DNA of 64,000 nucleotides, from the NCBI GenBank assembly GCA_022495005.1, contig JAGYXB010000509.1:248001-312000 (forward strand). Reading direction: 5' to 3'. The translations under genes were made by a program, and so were the position numbers. The stretch is from Rhyacophila brunnea. Lineage: Eukaryota; Arthropoda; Insecta; Trichoptera; Rhyacophilidae. Below the pieces are notes generated by a model that searched no databases, had not been told where the DNA came from, and saw only the letters and a program-made list of their open reading frames with translations. Shown here piece after piece: positions 12,320 to 24,515 of this stretch (within the stretch, counting starts at the first letter, position 1; each line of letters opens with the position of its first letter).

Positions 12320-13397
12320 GTACGTATTAAGTAATTAAAATACTTTAAATTGTAAATGACCAATATATTAATCAAATTACAAGCTTCTGATTTTTTTCCT
12401 TGGTGTCTCTGGTAGGCGTTGTTCTTAATTACATCAATTAATTCGTCGTTTGAAAAAATATAAATTTGAATGTGCCATAGATATGGAAATAGTTTCTTAG
12501 AGATTAATAAAGATTGGCACGCGAGACGGGAAATTTATTGCCCACACTTCCACATATTTTATTAATAAAAATATTTTTGATATAAAATAAACTTATTTAA
12601 ATTAGAATGTGTCAAGATATTATGCGGGGTTTTCTATCGATGTGAAACAGTATTATTTCCTCATAAAGAAAATGTTGCGGCATTCTTGAAATAAATTATA
12701 TTTCCCGAAATTATATTTCACGGCATTACGCGTACAACGTACCTAATGGTTGCCGTGAAATCCCAACCGTCAAAATCTTGACATGCCAAATACCGATATA
12801 TTAGTAAGGTTGGGTTAGCCTAGGTTAGGTTAGGTTAGGTTCAAATTCTCCACTAGTACAATTCATATAACATGTACCACGTGATAACGTACAGGTAAAA
12901 TGAACATCGGTATAAAATATATAAAATAGCGGAAACTACTTGATGTCTCATTTCTCGGAATTTTGATTATCGTGATTATAACTGGTGGCATTTTGATTGG
13001 TGTGGTTACGATCTAGACCCCCGAATCATGTATAGGTATATCAGACCCTGGTCCCGTGCTTTGGTACAATGGTGTGCCGCAAAATATTGTAAACGCACGA
13101 CACGATCCGTTGGATTTGACGCAATGTCATCGATTTTAAAATTTGCTTTTTACAAGTGATTTTTTCCCCCACGTTTAGTGTTGTAAAAAAAACCTTTGAC
13201 ATTATTTCTTGAGCAGGAATTACGAATTCCTGGCATAAAATATTGCCAGAAGTAAATAAAAAGTTCTGCTTAGCTTAAATTATCATATTTCGAAACCATG
13301 AATTGTTATGGAACATGCCTGTCAATAAGAAATAAGTTTCTATGGTTTTATATAATACAGTTTATACTATTACGAAAAGCCTTCAATACAAAGAATT
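12320..13397. other. AT-rich interval, no gene recognised
   Basis: No convincing ORF or RNA gene was seen. It contains the short TTAGG run described separately. Confidence 0.4.
12806..12841 (+). repeat. Short TTAGG-type run
   Basis: GGTTAGCCTAGGTTAGGTTAGG carries three to four tandem TTAGG units, the insect telomere repeat. At this length it is an interstitial short run. Two-unit runs also occur at about 23914, 31605 and 48200. Confidence 0.7.
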
Positions 13398-13641
13398 GAA
13401 GGTGTCCCTCGAAAAGGGGTCTATATGAAATAACAAAAATTTTACAAGAGAGAGGAAACACACATAAATAACTAAATAACAAGAATTTCAGTGATGTATG
13501 GATGGTTATATTTTTAATCATTGACATTAATTGCCCTAAAAATCATAGGTAGGTAGGATTCTTGTTGTTTATGTTATCTTCTTTTCTCCTGTATAATTTA
13601 GTTTTTGCATAATATAGATCCCTTTTCGAGGGACACCTTGA
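13398..13641. mobile_element. Small inverted-repeat MITE
   Basis: AAGGTGTCCCTCGAAAAGGG at about 13399 is mirrored by CCCTTTTCGAGGGACACCTT at about 13620. The repeat extends through CTATAT to roughly 30 bp per arm. The element is about 244 bp with no ORF. Flanking duplication is unclear (AATT against AATA), so the superfamily is not assigned. Confidence 0.7.
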
Positions 13642-13708
13642 ATAATTGTATCTGGTTAAAATACAATAAAATATCTTAATTTAAGTTAGAAAACTGATAT
13701 GTAGGTAC

Positions 13709-14409
13709 TGTTACACCCATGATTATTGGGCCTCTCCCGATAGTCTAAATTACGTAATTATTAGGTATAACCATGTCACCTGACCTCCTAGTCAACAATG
13801 GGCGTACGTACGTCCAAAATTCCTTGATTAACTGTCAAAATGTTCAACATGTACTTAGCACGTAAGAATTGTATCTAATTATAATAATAGTATGTCAGAG
13901 AAGAATGTGATTTGCCGAATAAAAGAGACGAAACCCAAAAGAATTTAATAATAAGGAGTGTGTAAGGGAATGATGGCAATACTGTTCGATAGAAAAAAGT
14001 CAGTCTAGGGTCGCCAATTAAAGAAGGAACATCGACCCTCACGACTCGGGTGTAGAAAAACAAATACAAATCGAGCATGGAAGTGAAAAAGGGGATACGG
14101 AGTGAAAGAGTTGTGAACGATAATAATTATTAATAACGAAACTAAAATTAAGAGCATAAAGCATTTGGAAGTGTAACTAACATGAGTAATCTAAGAATAT
14201 AAATCGACCAAAATAAAACGAGTTTCATTTAATCCTACCATGATATCGATTACAATTTAGTTTATTTTTGTGAATCCCGGGTCCTACCAACATCCCGAGC
14301 TAGCCACAGGACTCGTCATATCTCAAATTGGCGCCCAAGGGGGGCGCCAATTTGTGAATCCCAGGTCCTACCAACATTCCGAGCAAGCCACAGTACCCGG
14401 GACATCTCA
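13709..14409 (+). mobile_element. Probable collapsed LTR element (LTR, primer site, LTR remnant)
   Basis: The segment beginning TGTTACACCC at 13709 and ending CATATCTCA at 14325 fits an LTR of about 617 bp (TG...CA). It has a TATA-like AATATAAATC near 14195 and AATAAAA near 14210. Directly after it comes TTGGCGCCC (14328-14336), which resembles a tRNA-Lys-type primer-binding site. Then GGGCGCCAATTT makes a palindrome, and at 14354-14409 the last ~56 bp of the same LTR are repeated (GTGAATCCCAGGTCCTACCA ... ACATCTCA). The internal region is gone. No coding sequence supports this, so the call rests on structure alone. Confidence 0.5.
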
Positions 14410-15197
14410 GTGCCTACTAAATTTATAAAAGTTAAATAGTGTTTCGTGACAAAAAAATGTTAGGAAGCACTGATGTAGATACACATTATATTATTATCTA
14501 TAAAATGATTGCGTCACAATTTATTTTATTCATTTAGAAAAAAATAGCATAACACTAATTATCCAATGCAGCATAGAAAACGGTGCCGCAGGTGAAATAC
14601 TAACCGATACGTGCGCGTTATGAATTTATTATAATATAAAGTCGAAAGTTCTCTCTTGTGATTATTTTTTTTTTGTTGAGTAATTAATTATCAGTCCTCC
14701 GAATAATCGGCACCCGAAGCGACCCACGATTCCCACCCCCCATTTAGTACGCCACTGATTGCGAGTTTTGTATTACTAGAAAAGTTTGTTTGTACCCGTC
14801 TACTGAAATACAAGACAATTTACTGGCTAATTAGCTTCAACTGAATTCTATCTACATTTCTTCATGTATGATGTGTCTTTTATATGTGTATTCTGATAAC
14901 TAGATTTATCTAAGAAATTGGAAGCAATCAAATAGTTTGGTGAAACCTTTCTTCTTCCAAATGAAACCCTTTGTCATGTCCCTTTGTTTATAACAAGTGC
15001 CATTTTTTTCTAAATAATAAGCAATTCATGACTTGTCAGGGTTCGTGTGCTAATTAATAGAAGATGGGTAATTATTTTAGTTTCACTTTCATACACTTTA
15101 GTCTTCATCACTATAAGAAGGTATCCTAGAACATCTTGATGAGAATTGGTTTTTTGTTTTCTCTGGGTGTAGAATTATAATATATGTGTTCAATTTT
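14410..15197. other. AT-rich interval
   Basis: No gene seen. Position 14748-14757 (TACGCCACTG) resembles a hAT right end but has no partner. Confidence 0.35.
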
Positions 15198-15677
15198 CTT
15201 CTTCTTTAGGTGCCGTCTTCAATAGAAATTGGCGACCAATTTGCAGTAGATACACCTTCCTATCGTTGACTATTGAAGTTAATGGTCCCACCAAACCACA
15301 GCCAGTCTTAATAATCGGGCGTATCACGGGACCTTAAGTTCGATGTGAAGTATTATTTTGTATGACTGATAATGTCTCAGGAGCAGTTACCCAAGTCTTG
15401 CATCCAAATGTGCTTTGACTGAATTTACATGACAATAGTACCCATGGGAGAGAAGAGCACGTAGATGCATCATATCCACGGCACATTAGACATTGAGCCA
15501 CTTATGAAGGTTGAGTAACCAAGAGAATCTCCTTTTACCTACGCTTCTGCTGCCGTTTACCTTCCCCTGCATCATGAGTTGGAGTAAATCATTCTTCTCA
15601 TTGCAGAAAATATAGCCGAAGTATGCAGCTTTTTTACTGTTGAAGATTTCTCGTCTTAAAACCTCATCATTGATCAA
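15198..15677 (-). pseudogene. C-terminal fragment of a LINE reverse transcriptase with 3' end
   Basis: Minus-strand frame 15677-15486 encodes about 63 residues of the conserved C-terminal region of an insect non-LTR RT. Recognisable pieces are NDEVLRR, KAAYFGYIF-NEK, LLQLMMQGK, SVGKRRFSWL and NLHKWLNV. The family usually reads NEEVLRR...LGH...LLQL..QGK..G.R..GRR..SWL.NLR.W. After a stop the sequence continues in the expected order and finishes near 15198 in a run that reads RRHLKKKK-like on the minus strand, typical of the end of these elements. The RT core and endonuclease are absent, so it is a dead 5'-truncated copy. Part of its 3' half (15290-15465) belongs to a sequence also found at 26835, 42745, 46075 and 61825. 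Confidence 0.75.
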
Positions 15678-15962
15678 TCAAATTGTTTTAAATATTGATT
15701 AAACTTGAGTGAGTATGAGTGAAAGTTGGTATTATTTTATATATTTTTAAGATATTTACCTTACTCAGTGTAGGTACTCCCTTGTACCCATGTTTGTTTT
15801 GATTTTTTTTATTACGCTGTATTTTCTCATTTTAATGTTACTTTTTAAATAAATATTTTTTTAATCAACGATTAAATAAAAGAAATTAAGAATGCATCAT
15901 TCTTTGTTGAACATACATAGTTTGGAAATAGCCAAGAAACATAGATACATAATCGAAAAAAT

Positions 15963-16030
15963 ATGGTGCCGGACAGGACTCGAACACGCATCCATCAAAT
16001 CCGATGGATGGACTCAAGCTTATAAATTGT
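15963..16030 (-). mobile_element. tRNA-like SINE fragment
   Basis: On the minus strand GTGTTCGAGTCCTGTCCGGC is a good B-box plus T-arm, in a tRNA 3'-half context ending in a CACCAT-like motif. No clean 5' half is visible, so it is a SINE or tRNA-like remnant rather than a tRNA gene. The mariner copy begins 6 bp to its right. Confidence 0.45.
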
Positions 16031-16035
16031 AGGTA

Positions 16036-17335
16036 CGAGGGTGGGTCAATAAGTCCTTAGAAAAGCCGACAGGTGGCGCGACTAGTACTGCAAGCGGTTT
16101 GTTTTCATGCAGTGGCACTACCGATTCAGTATGCTGCGAAGTTTCAATCAGATTGGTCGGGTTGTTGTGTGTTTCTCGTACATTTAAAAAAAAATTTGCT
16201 TGTGGAAAATGGAAAAATGGAAATGGAGAAAATTGAGTTTAGAGCTGTTATTAAACATTTTAATATAAAAGGGTTAACAGCAAAGGAAATAAAAAATGAG
16301 TTGGATTTAGTTCACGGCATATCTGCTCCTTCACTTGCAACTATTTATAACTGGTTAAATGAATTTAAACGTGGTCGTACATCAACAAAGGATGAACCAC
16401 GCTCAGGACGTCCTGTAGAGGTGACTACACCAGGAATGATCAATAAAATCCACGATATGGTGTTAAGTGACCGAAGATTAAAGTTGAGTGAGATAATTGA
16501 GGTTACAGGGATCTCAAAAGGTAGCGTCATTTCTATTTTACATGACAAATTGGGCATGAAAAATATTTCTGCAAGATGGGTGCCGCGTTTGCTCACAGTC
16601 GACAATAAACGCAATAGGGTGGTGGCCTCTAAAGCCCTGTTGTCGCTCATGCAACGCAATCCGGATGAATTTTTTTCATCGCTTTGTGACTGTAGATGAA
16701 ACATGGATACACCACTATACTCCCGAGACGAAAGAACAGTCAAAGCAGTGGATTGCGAAAGGCGAACCATGTCCAAAGAAGGCGAAAACCGTAAAATCAG
16801 CTGGTAAGGTTATGGCTACTGTATTTTGGGATGCACGTGGAATTATTTTCGTTGACCATTTGGAAAAAGGAAAAACAATAACAGGGGATTATTATGCATC
16901 TTTATTGGACCAGCTAAAAACAAAATTGAAGAAAAACGGCCTCATTTAAACAGGAAAAAATCCTCTTTCATCAGGACAATGCCCGTGTTCACACATGTTT
17001 ACGATCAATGGCTAAAATTGAAGAATTGAAGTTCGAATTGGTCGACCACCCACCGTATTCGCCAGATTTAGCCCCAGTGACTTTTTCCTTTTCCCAAACT
17101 TAAAAAAATGGCTAAATGGACAACGTTTTTTTTCAAATGAAGAAGTCATCGACCGAACAAATGCTTATTTTGAGGACCTTCCGAAAACTTATTTTTCTGA
17201 CGGTTTAAAAAAAATTGAGAAACGTCTAACCAAGTTTATTGAGCTCCAAGGAAATTATGTTGAGAAATAAAAAAAAAATACAAAAATAAAACCTGTTTTA
17301 ATGCTTTTTTCTAAGGAATTATTGACCCACCCTCG
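16036..17335 (+). mobile_element. mariner transposon, copy 1
   Basis: The 1,300-bp element is flanked by TA on each side (16034-16035 and 17336-17337). Its termini are CGAGGGTGGGTCAATAAGTC at the left and the mirrored GACCCACCCTCG at the right, giving an inverted repeat of about 29 bp with a few mismatches. Size, TA target and encoded protein all fit mariner. It is nearly identical to the copy at 53711, which implies a recent burst. Confidence 0.97.
16223..17270 (+). pseudogene. mariner transposase, frameshifted
   Basis: The transposase cuts and pastes the element at TA sites. The frame opens at ATG 16223 (MEKIEFR) and covers the N-terminal helix-turn-helix region (AKEIKNELDL, IYNWLNEFKRGR), the linker, and the WVPRLLT motif. 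It breaks near 16670 where one extra T lies in a T-run. The next frame (to 16949) carries VDETWIHHYTPETK with the first catalytic Asp and ends after a missing A near 16920. Further single-base losses near 16955 and 17074 disrupt the HQDNA and SPDLAPSD region with the second and third Asp. The final stop is the TAA at 17268-17270. At least four indels relative to the 53711 copy make it non-functional. Confidence 0.95.
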
Positions 17336-17929
17336 TACTAGTCATTTATAGCAAAAAATAAATTTGAATTATGTTCCTCACATCAAAGTTAAGTAAGTAT
17401 TAAACTTTCAAATTTAATGCAATAAATACAACCTATTGGCACCTATATTCTTATCACCTGTGAATTATATCTCTGATCAATGATAATCATGGTCATCGGA
17501 TTGATCATTCATTGAATTGAAGGCTTTGCATAGTCTTTACAGCGGTGATTTTTCTTTGACACAGATGATACAATCTATTTTTCAGAAGATTTGCAAGGGA
17601 CACCGAAAGAGATCAAACCAATCATATATCGTATCGCAAATTGAGTAGGTTTAAAAATATATTACTCAAAGATTACAATTACAAAATACCTGCAACTAAC
17701 ATTAAAGGGCACACAACAGATATGTAACAAACCACTAACTAATATAAATATGTGTCATTACCGTCATCTTCAATAATAATTGGATAGAGAGAGAAATGGA
17801 TACATTGTTTATTGGGCACGTTGGTAGTTGGAATTTATGGTTTTTATTTTTTTATCGTGAGGGGATTCAAAATCAGTCAGTGCCTCGGGCCTAAACCAGC
17901 AATTGGATCTTTATTAAGGGTAATGCAGA
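17336..17929. other. AT-rich interval
   Basis: No gene, RNA or repeat recognised. Confidence 0.35.
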
Positions 17930-18110
17930 ACTGATCAGATAATTTTTTTAATAGTCGTATGTTTATCATTTTACAACGTTTTTATTAGGTCGTATTCTTA
18001 TTTGTCTGGTGATTGTTTATCCGGTACAAATCTTGCAATCGATTTTAACTAACTTCCCGACTAGCTAGCCATTATAAATTTTTAGAATATATCAGAACAC
18101 AATGCCAAAT
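17930..18110 (-). repeat. Low-copy repeat shared with 62535-62635
   Basis: The reverse complement of this stretch contains GTGTTCTGATATATTCTAAA, CTAGCTAGTCGGGAAGTTAG and TAATAAAAACGTTGTAAA in the same order as 62540-62630. This copy carries about 45 bp that is absent there. It is not assignable to a known family. Confidence 0.75.
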
Positions 18111-18169
18111 GAACATAATGTTATCTGGCTTTAATCAGTGTCGCAGAGTAAAATTGAGTCATGAAATTG

Positions 18170-18600
18170 TGGCGATTGTTTGCAACCCCTATTAAACGAA
18201 TACCTTGATAGCGCCTATAAAACGACTACGTGCCGTTCGCTCACCTACACAGCCGAATCGATCATGTGATTTAGGGTTCTACAGGTTAGTTTGCATGATG
18301 GGGCGGCGAACAACGCGCCATGTGTATCACCTCTGAGGCATTTCCCATTAGCGATGGACGATTGATATCGACGTTCGGAGTCAGGCGGCTTCCCGTTCCG
18401 GCGGTACGCAAACTTTTCCTCGCGCCTCCGTCCGCCGGGCTGGCAAAGGTTGACAGCCCATATAAAATTTTCATGGCCACCCCCTGGTATCGAGCGCTGA
18501 CGTAAGGAGAGGCACGGGGTCAGGTGCGCGCGCAGCCCGCCGCCAGGGGTCGTCATTGATGCCGCCAGTGTTGCCTGTTTAGATTTTTTCATTCCAGATT
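18170..18600. promoter_or_regulatory. GC-rich, CpG-bearing island with TATA-like box
   Basis: This block is strikingly less AT-rich than its surroundings and is rich in CpG and CGCGCGC-type words. At 18216-18222 a TATAAAA box is followed about 65 bp later by CTACAG|GTTAGT, which looks like a splice donor (GT at 18282). The order fits a promoter with a short untranslated first exon on the plus strand. CTATAAAA and TATAAAATTTTCATGG could equally be homeodomain-type sites. ORFs on both strands (18245-18592 minus, 115 codons; 18320-18505 plus) contradict one another and show no domain, so I do not call a protein. Confidence 0.25.
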
Positions 18601-19440
18601 TAGACTTCTTTAAAATATTGAATACATTGCCACATATTCAAACGAAAAGAAAATAGTTTGATTAAATCATTAAAATATATCGCTATTACTTTGATGAAAT
18701 TAACAATTTCCCAGTTCGTTACCGTTGAATATCATCAATATTTAATATTGGACGTAAAGTATTGCCAATCAAATGAGAGCGTGTTTTCAGATTTGATAGA
18801 GGTTACCAATATATAGAAAGTGTAATAAATATTACCACTAATTGGACCAATCATTATCACTTTAAATTGTTCATGAAAACTTAAACTGAAAACACTTTTT
18901 TTAGTCAATAGTGAATATAAATAAAACAATGATAATCCGTGTCTGAAGATATATAGCCAATAATGTACTCATTTTGTTATAGATGTACTCGTATATAAAA
19001 GATGTATATCTGAATCGTTATACGTCTATAACTAGGTACTAACTTACTTAACACAATCGCTGCGCACCTTTTAATTACTTTTTAATTACCGTATTTAAAT
19101 AACATGCTAATTGGATCTATCGGCCGCTTAACGGGGACACGGCAGCCGTTTCATCCGCGTCGAATGAGTTGATCCAGATGAATAAAAAACAACAATCTTC
19201 TTACATTGGTTGAATAGAATGTTAGTATTCTGCACACCCACATACCACACCCTAAATCACATGTTTGTCACAAATTGAGTTAAGGTTGGGAAGTTGTTTG
19301 TTTTATATAAATATGTCTTTAAACAAATATAAATATAACTCACGTTTAAAAAACAGATTTCCGTTGAAACGATCGAAACCGGTTCGATTAATTATTGATA
19401 TACGATAATTAATTGTATTTTGTTATATTTTAATTATATC

Positions 19441-19515
19441 TAATCATCATCATTAGCCGGTGATTGATCCATTGCTGGATGAAGGCCTCCCCTAACTCCA
19501 TCCACTCCCTCACAT
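19441..19515 (-). mobile_element. Antisense LINE 3' tail
   Basis: ATCATCATCATTAGCCGG followed by GATCCATTGCTGGATGAAGG is the same LINE 3' terminus as at 11880, reduced to about 75 bp. Confidence 0.65.
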
Positions 19516-19899
19516 CACCACAATAATAACAGAATTATGAGTATTCTAATATCTAAAATATTAAAGCCTTTCATTTTTTAATCAACTAAGGAGTTGATGA
19601 TTTTAAGATATCTGTTATTAGTTTCAATTTAACCAGCCAATATGTATACTGCGATACGTTAACTCAACAAGTTACTTGGTAGCTACTGCAAACAATAGTT
19701 TATTTAACTGCGTACAATATAAAACTATTCCTGTTAATGAAATTCAAAGCCATTAAAACGTGTATACTAGAAGTTACAATCTTTGTATAGAAAAGTGGGA
19801 TTGAATTCGTAGCTACTATTGCAATGTCATTTTTGCGGAATGTAAGGTTCGGTTGATGAGACTGTATATAATTAATGATAGATTATTTTTCCCTAATCG

Positions 19900-20240
19900 A
19901 GCTGGTTTGCGATAATGAAGTTGGCAACACAATGTTGCCCTCTCATGCGGCCAGTCTCTCCCAAGCCTCGGTCCGGCGCGCGCTGCCGCCCGAATCAACC
20001 GCCTTTACTCTTTGCACGAAGGCCGTGTCAAAAATGTTTACGTCGATCTCCTCCCTCGCGTATCGATCGAAATCGTGATGGCTATGTCCAAACTGACCAT
20101 GCGGCTCCTGAGGATCATTTGAAAGACTTCCACTTCTTCGCAGGATGGTAAGCGGCGGTCCATCGGGCGAGTAACCGTTGCGAGGGTGCCCAGTGAAAAT
20201 TTGAAGGTTGTAAACATCGCGTAAACGTCCGAATCACTTC
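19900..20240. promoter_or_regulatory. GC-elevated island
   Basis: This is a CpG-rich block. It holds two TGTTTAC forkhead-type words (20033-20039, AAAATGTTTACG; about 20207 in the opposite strand as GTAAACA) and a good donor-like GGATGGTAAGC at about 20145. Competing ORFs occur on both strands (19915-20151 plus, 20038-20271 minus), none with a known domain. It may be a conserved regulatory block or an untranslated exon; sequence alone does not decide. Confidence 0.22.
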
Positions 20241-22569
20241 CCAGAATCACCCCTAATAATAAATACCACACAAAAGCATACTAGCTAATAATACTAAAGT
20301 GCGATATAATTATACAACACAGACTTGAATAAATTAACCCTTCTGTTATAAAAATAACCTGTTAATATAACATAAATATAATATATATATATCTATTTAG
20401 TATTATTTTTTTCAAAATATAGATATACATTTAAAACATTGTTATCCTGGGAAAAAGCAGTGAAGATTAACAACATTTCGTGTTTGGATATAACTCTTGC
20501 TGGGCCTCGGATACATGGGACAGAATGGGAAAGCAGGAGATACCATGAAATAAGCAGGTATATTTACAATTTAATAATATTTTATAGAAAACTATTTTTA
20601 ATGTATTCTTTCCGTTTCCGTTCATTCTTACTATCCTTTTTTAATACTTCCGAGAAAACTGCCGTGAAAAAGTCGTAAATTTGTTTGCTCCTGTTGCGAC
20701 GGTGGAATGAAGCGAAAATAGAGGATCGGGAAGTGAAAATGTTTTCCTGGAATTCAATCGGTGTGTTTATTTGAACCAGTGGCGCTTTATATGGGTACAT
20801 TTTATTTATGTAGATATGCAATATCGTGTTTCAAGTTAAACCAAACTTGATTGTCGCATTATAAGTAACAGCTATCACTCAGTGTTTACCATATATGAAA
20901 TTATAATATATTATGATGTTTTTTGTTCACATAGTGAGCTTTTTGGTGCCAGTATTTCCAAGTTTTATATTATAATCCCAAGATTGGTTCTGTCTTCATC
21001 ATATTAGACAAATGTGGAAAATATGAAAAAATATTGGAAAACTGGCATACTTAATTTATTATTGTTTGTTATATCTTTTAATATAGTAAGATTTATCAAG
21101 TATGAGTATCAAATAAAATAATTGATACATTTTAGTTTCTATTTATTATGAATTACAACCAAGAAATAGCTGAATCTCTTATGTATTTGGTTTTTTATGA
21201 ATAAAATGATTTAACAATATAATATTGTATCTAATGTAATAGGTAATCTACCTACATATTTTTTTTTTCAATTTGTTTTTTAACATATTGTGGACGTTAC
21301 AAATTATAAGTTGAAGACATTTACAATATCATATGAAACATTATTTTAATGAAAAAAAGTATTAAAACGATAAAAATGAAAATATAAAAAGAGAAGATAA
21401 TACGAGTATAAACATACAAAAGCAGTGAAAATAATTATACAACTCTATTTTAAGAATTTATAAAATATCGTCCACCTAAACTCACTCTCACGTAAGCATT
21501 ATTTAAAGCTTTTCTTATTTAGAAGTTTTCATGAGGTTTATATATAAGTGAAAAATTAAGGCTTAAAAAATCCTTTGAGATTAATTTAAATGTTTGCTTA
21601 ATAAATAAATTAGTTAGATATCGAAAAAACAATCAATTATCGATGATCAAATTAAAAATGAAATGGAATATGAATAAAATTAGAGATGATTGGTAAATTT
21701 TAATGTGTAAATTTTCATAAGAATATTAATGTGAAATAGTAGTTAAATAGTAGGTACATACATACTAAAATATAAATAACTGTGTAATTACCGTATACTC
21801 GGGGTACCGAATTAAAAAGCGGCATTTGTTTATGGAAGTGGAGAGTATTTTTTGAAGAAGCCAGGATCCACCATGAGTCGTCGCGCTCCTGGTGATTCGA
21901 TAAAAAATCCCCACCCAACAATTATTGACTAAAAAGAAACACTTACTCACATACGTAAAGTAATATAATAAAAATTAAATCTTGAAAACAAGATTTAGTA
22001 GGCACTTAGGTATCTTAGATAAATTTTACAAAAAAAGCATAAAATATATTGTAAATTAAAAAAAAATGTTATTTGCGAGTACATTCTTATCGCTGTTTGC
22101 TAAGAAAGCTTTGAAATATTTCAATATATTATTTATTTGGCAATAATCCAAAAATAGAAATCCTGCCAGCACAAATAAAAAAGTGAATTTATTACACACT
22201 AAAAATTGAAATGGCTGCTCGATGAAAGTGAACGTTAGCAAAATTCTGTACAGTGAACAAATATTATGTATGTTTTTATATTTTTTCAAGTACCTAGCCA
22301 TTGAATTTCGTACGGAATCATTTATATTGTTACTAAGCTACGCGTGACATACTGCCATACATATTATCGTAACATCATCATATCTAGAGCATAGGGAAAG
22401 CATACGCTCGCGCCATTTCCAGAACTTTCTCTTGGTACTTAGTATATGTTGTAGTAGAATAGGCCACCGCCAACTAATCTGTATGGCTGCACCACGAGGG
22501 AGCGGATGCTCGTATGCGTCATCCGTATATGTTATATGTCCCAACAACGCAAAGCTGCCTGAAAATAAT
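20241..22569. other. AT-rich interval
   Basis: Mostly AT-rich sequence. A small segment around 20455-20552 is less AT-rich and ends AAATAAGCAGGTATATTT, a donor-like site, but has no acceptor and no coding pattern. A patch at 21790-21930 contains CCACCATGAGTCG, whose frame stops after about 15 codons. No gene is called. Confidence 0.35.
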
Positions 22570-22910
22570 CATTTCATTATCATCAGCCTGAATCTATCCA
22601 CTGCTGGATGAAGGCCTCTTCAAGCTGCTTTCACTTCTCTCGGTCCTGTGCGTTGCGTTGCCACCTACTTCCGCAGAACTTTATCATTTCACGCGAACCA
22701 GCGGTCTCAAGGTCTACCTTGCGGAAGTTTTGTACCTCTTGGATACCACTGGATGATTAAATTCGTCCAACAATTGTCTCTTCTTCTAGCTATGTGTCCA
22801 GCTCATATCCATTTGAGGCTTTTAATGAACTCTATCACATCGCAAACCCTTGTCTGCTTCCTTAATCACTCATTCCTCTTTTTGTCCTTTCGCGTTATTC
22901 AAAGCTATTA
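22570..22910 (-). mobile_element. Antisense LINE 3' end, divergent subfamily
   Basis: The sequence starts ATTATCATCAGCCTGAATC and continues CCACTGCTGGATGAAGGCCT. It then runs through GTGCGTTGCGTTGCCACCTA and TTCGTCCAACAATTGTCTC, the order expected for the reverse complement of a LINE C-terminal coding end plus 3' tail. The plus-strand ORF 22648-22926 is the antisense shadow. Confidence 0.65.
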
Positions 22911-23671
22911 TGTAAATCTACCGTAATCATAGGAGGTTGGAAATTATGTATCTGTATGCAATTTGCTATAATATGTTTATTGGAACCCAGTCTGCAATTT
23001 TATTTGTCATCGACCTGCAATTACGATTGACTAAACATTTGAAATAAGTAAAAGAAAATAGTTCTATGAAAATGGCAGGATAGTTTATTCAGGTATTTAA
23101 TTTGAAAATTTTCTTATATGTAAGGAATTTAATATTTAATGCATTTTATATTAATCAAATCACCAATATTTGTAATTTTTATTGACATTCGCGGAAAAAA
23201 TTTAAAGAAAAAAATATGTTCCATTTACTATTCTAAAAACCTCTCAGAAGAAAATTTGTTTTAAATCACCCAAGTCACTATTTCTCGCAACAATAGCATA
23301 TGTTTTTACAAAATGATCCCCGTAGTCAAATACCGAAGGTTCTCGCTTCACATCCGGGGACTGGGGGCGTGATCTCGATGAGTACACAATACATAATGGA
23401 GTATATCAAACCCTGAGTGTTTTTGTGATTATTTCACTGCTACTACTACACTACTGTCATTGGACCTCATGGCCAAGAAAAAGTCGTGATAGTTACGAGC
23501 TAAAACCATTTTATAAACTCTTTGCTGGGTCACATTTTTCGTTCTCCAGAAAGTCAACTATCTGGTATCAGCACTATCCTACCTGAAAAGGGATTCTCTT
23601 TAAGTTCAAGAAATGGTTTTTAGGCATTTTCTCAATCCATTGACATACCTCAATTCAAATACAACATTTAA

Positions 23672-23912
23672 GACGATACATCAGTGAAACGGCAAATAAT
23701 TTTCAACTATAGGCGCGACGAAATTTTGACTCGCTGGCATTTGGAGAGCGAGCGTCGAGGTGTGAATACGTCAATTTGTTTCGTGATGGCGACGGGGGTA
23801 TTAATTCTTAAATCGTGTAAAGATGACTAAAAACGTTACCCATTTACTTGAAAAAGAAAAAATGTCTATATTATTATTGTTACTAATAGAACAATAAACA
23901 GAACATTAAATG
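23672..23912 (-). mobile_element. TTAA-type element, copy 3, truncated
   Basis: It follows TTAA at 23668-23671 and reads GACGATACATCAGTGAAACG, then AATAATTTTCAACTATAGGC, matching copy 2 closely for about 240 bp, including AACATTAAATG. It then breaks off where another repeat starts (about 23914). The distal end is missing. Confidence 0.75.
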
Positions 23913-23915
23913 GTT

Positions 23916-24515
23916 AGGTTAGGTACATGTTCAAACACGCGCGTCAATATTATTTTACTCCCTACATCAATTATAGTTTGTAAATTTCTGACTACGGCCG
24001 TATGTTGTAGCTTAACCACTGGGGAATGACAAAAGAAATGGCGTATTTCAAAAAAACACTACCTTATTCTTAGGTCAATAATTATTATAAAGCAATCATT
24101 ATTCATAAGATGTTTATCTCACTCAAATGGTTAAAGACATAGCTTATAATAAGCATCTTTAGAATCATCTTCAAATGTGTTAATCTTGCCGATTTTTTGA
24201 ATAATAAAATGCCTAATTCTTGTCAAATTTGGGATCACAGATTATCAATATAATTTTTTATCGTGAATATTTTACTAAAATTATCTCGTCATAAATTATA
24301 CTAATGGTTTTATAAATGCGTTTAAAAATTAATAAATGTAAAAAATCTTAATACCACTGCACATTCATGTACCGAAATATGACTATATTCCAAAACATTA
24401 GAGCGAGAGGTTAGATAAATAGATTATCTATAACGTTTAAGGAGTGTCCAGGATCATGGTTTGAAAATACAATAAAAACTCAATTTTGATCTACGCTGAG
24501 CATGTGGGCCGTTAC
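23916..24515 (-). repeat. Dispersed repeat R1, copy 1 (inverted)
   Basis: Its reverse complement matches 34400-35297 along nearly its whole length (for example GCCTAATTCTTGTCAAATTT, CATACGGCCGTAG and CATGTACCTAACC in the other orientation). It lacks the SINE present in that copy and a ~150-bp internal part shared by the copies at 25848 and 34392. No ORF is conserved between copies. The nature of R1 is unknown. Confidence 0.85.

Noticed and set aside
12806..12841. True telomeric tract
   Set aside because: Only three to four TTAGG units; too short and flanked by ordinary DNA.
16345..16776. Minus-strand ORFs within the mariners (also 54022-54336)
   Set aside because: Antisense to the transposase; identical in both copies because the DNA is.
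18245..18592. 115-codon minus-strand ORF in the GC-rich island
   Set aside because: Competing plus-strand ORFs of similar quality and no domain; high GC lowers stop frequency.
21865..21930. GGATCCACCATGAGTCG, a Kozak-like start
   Set aside because: The frame stops after about 15 codons; no continuation found.
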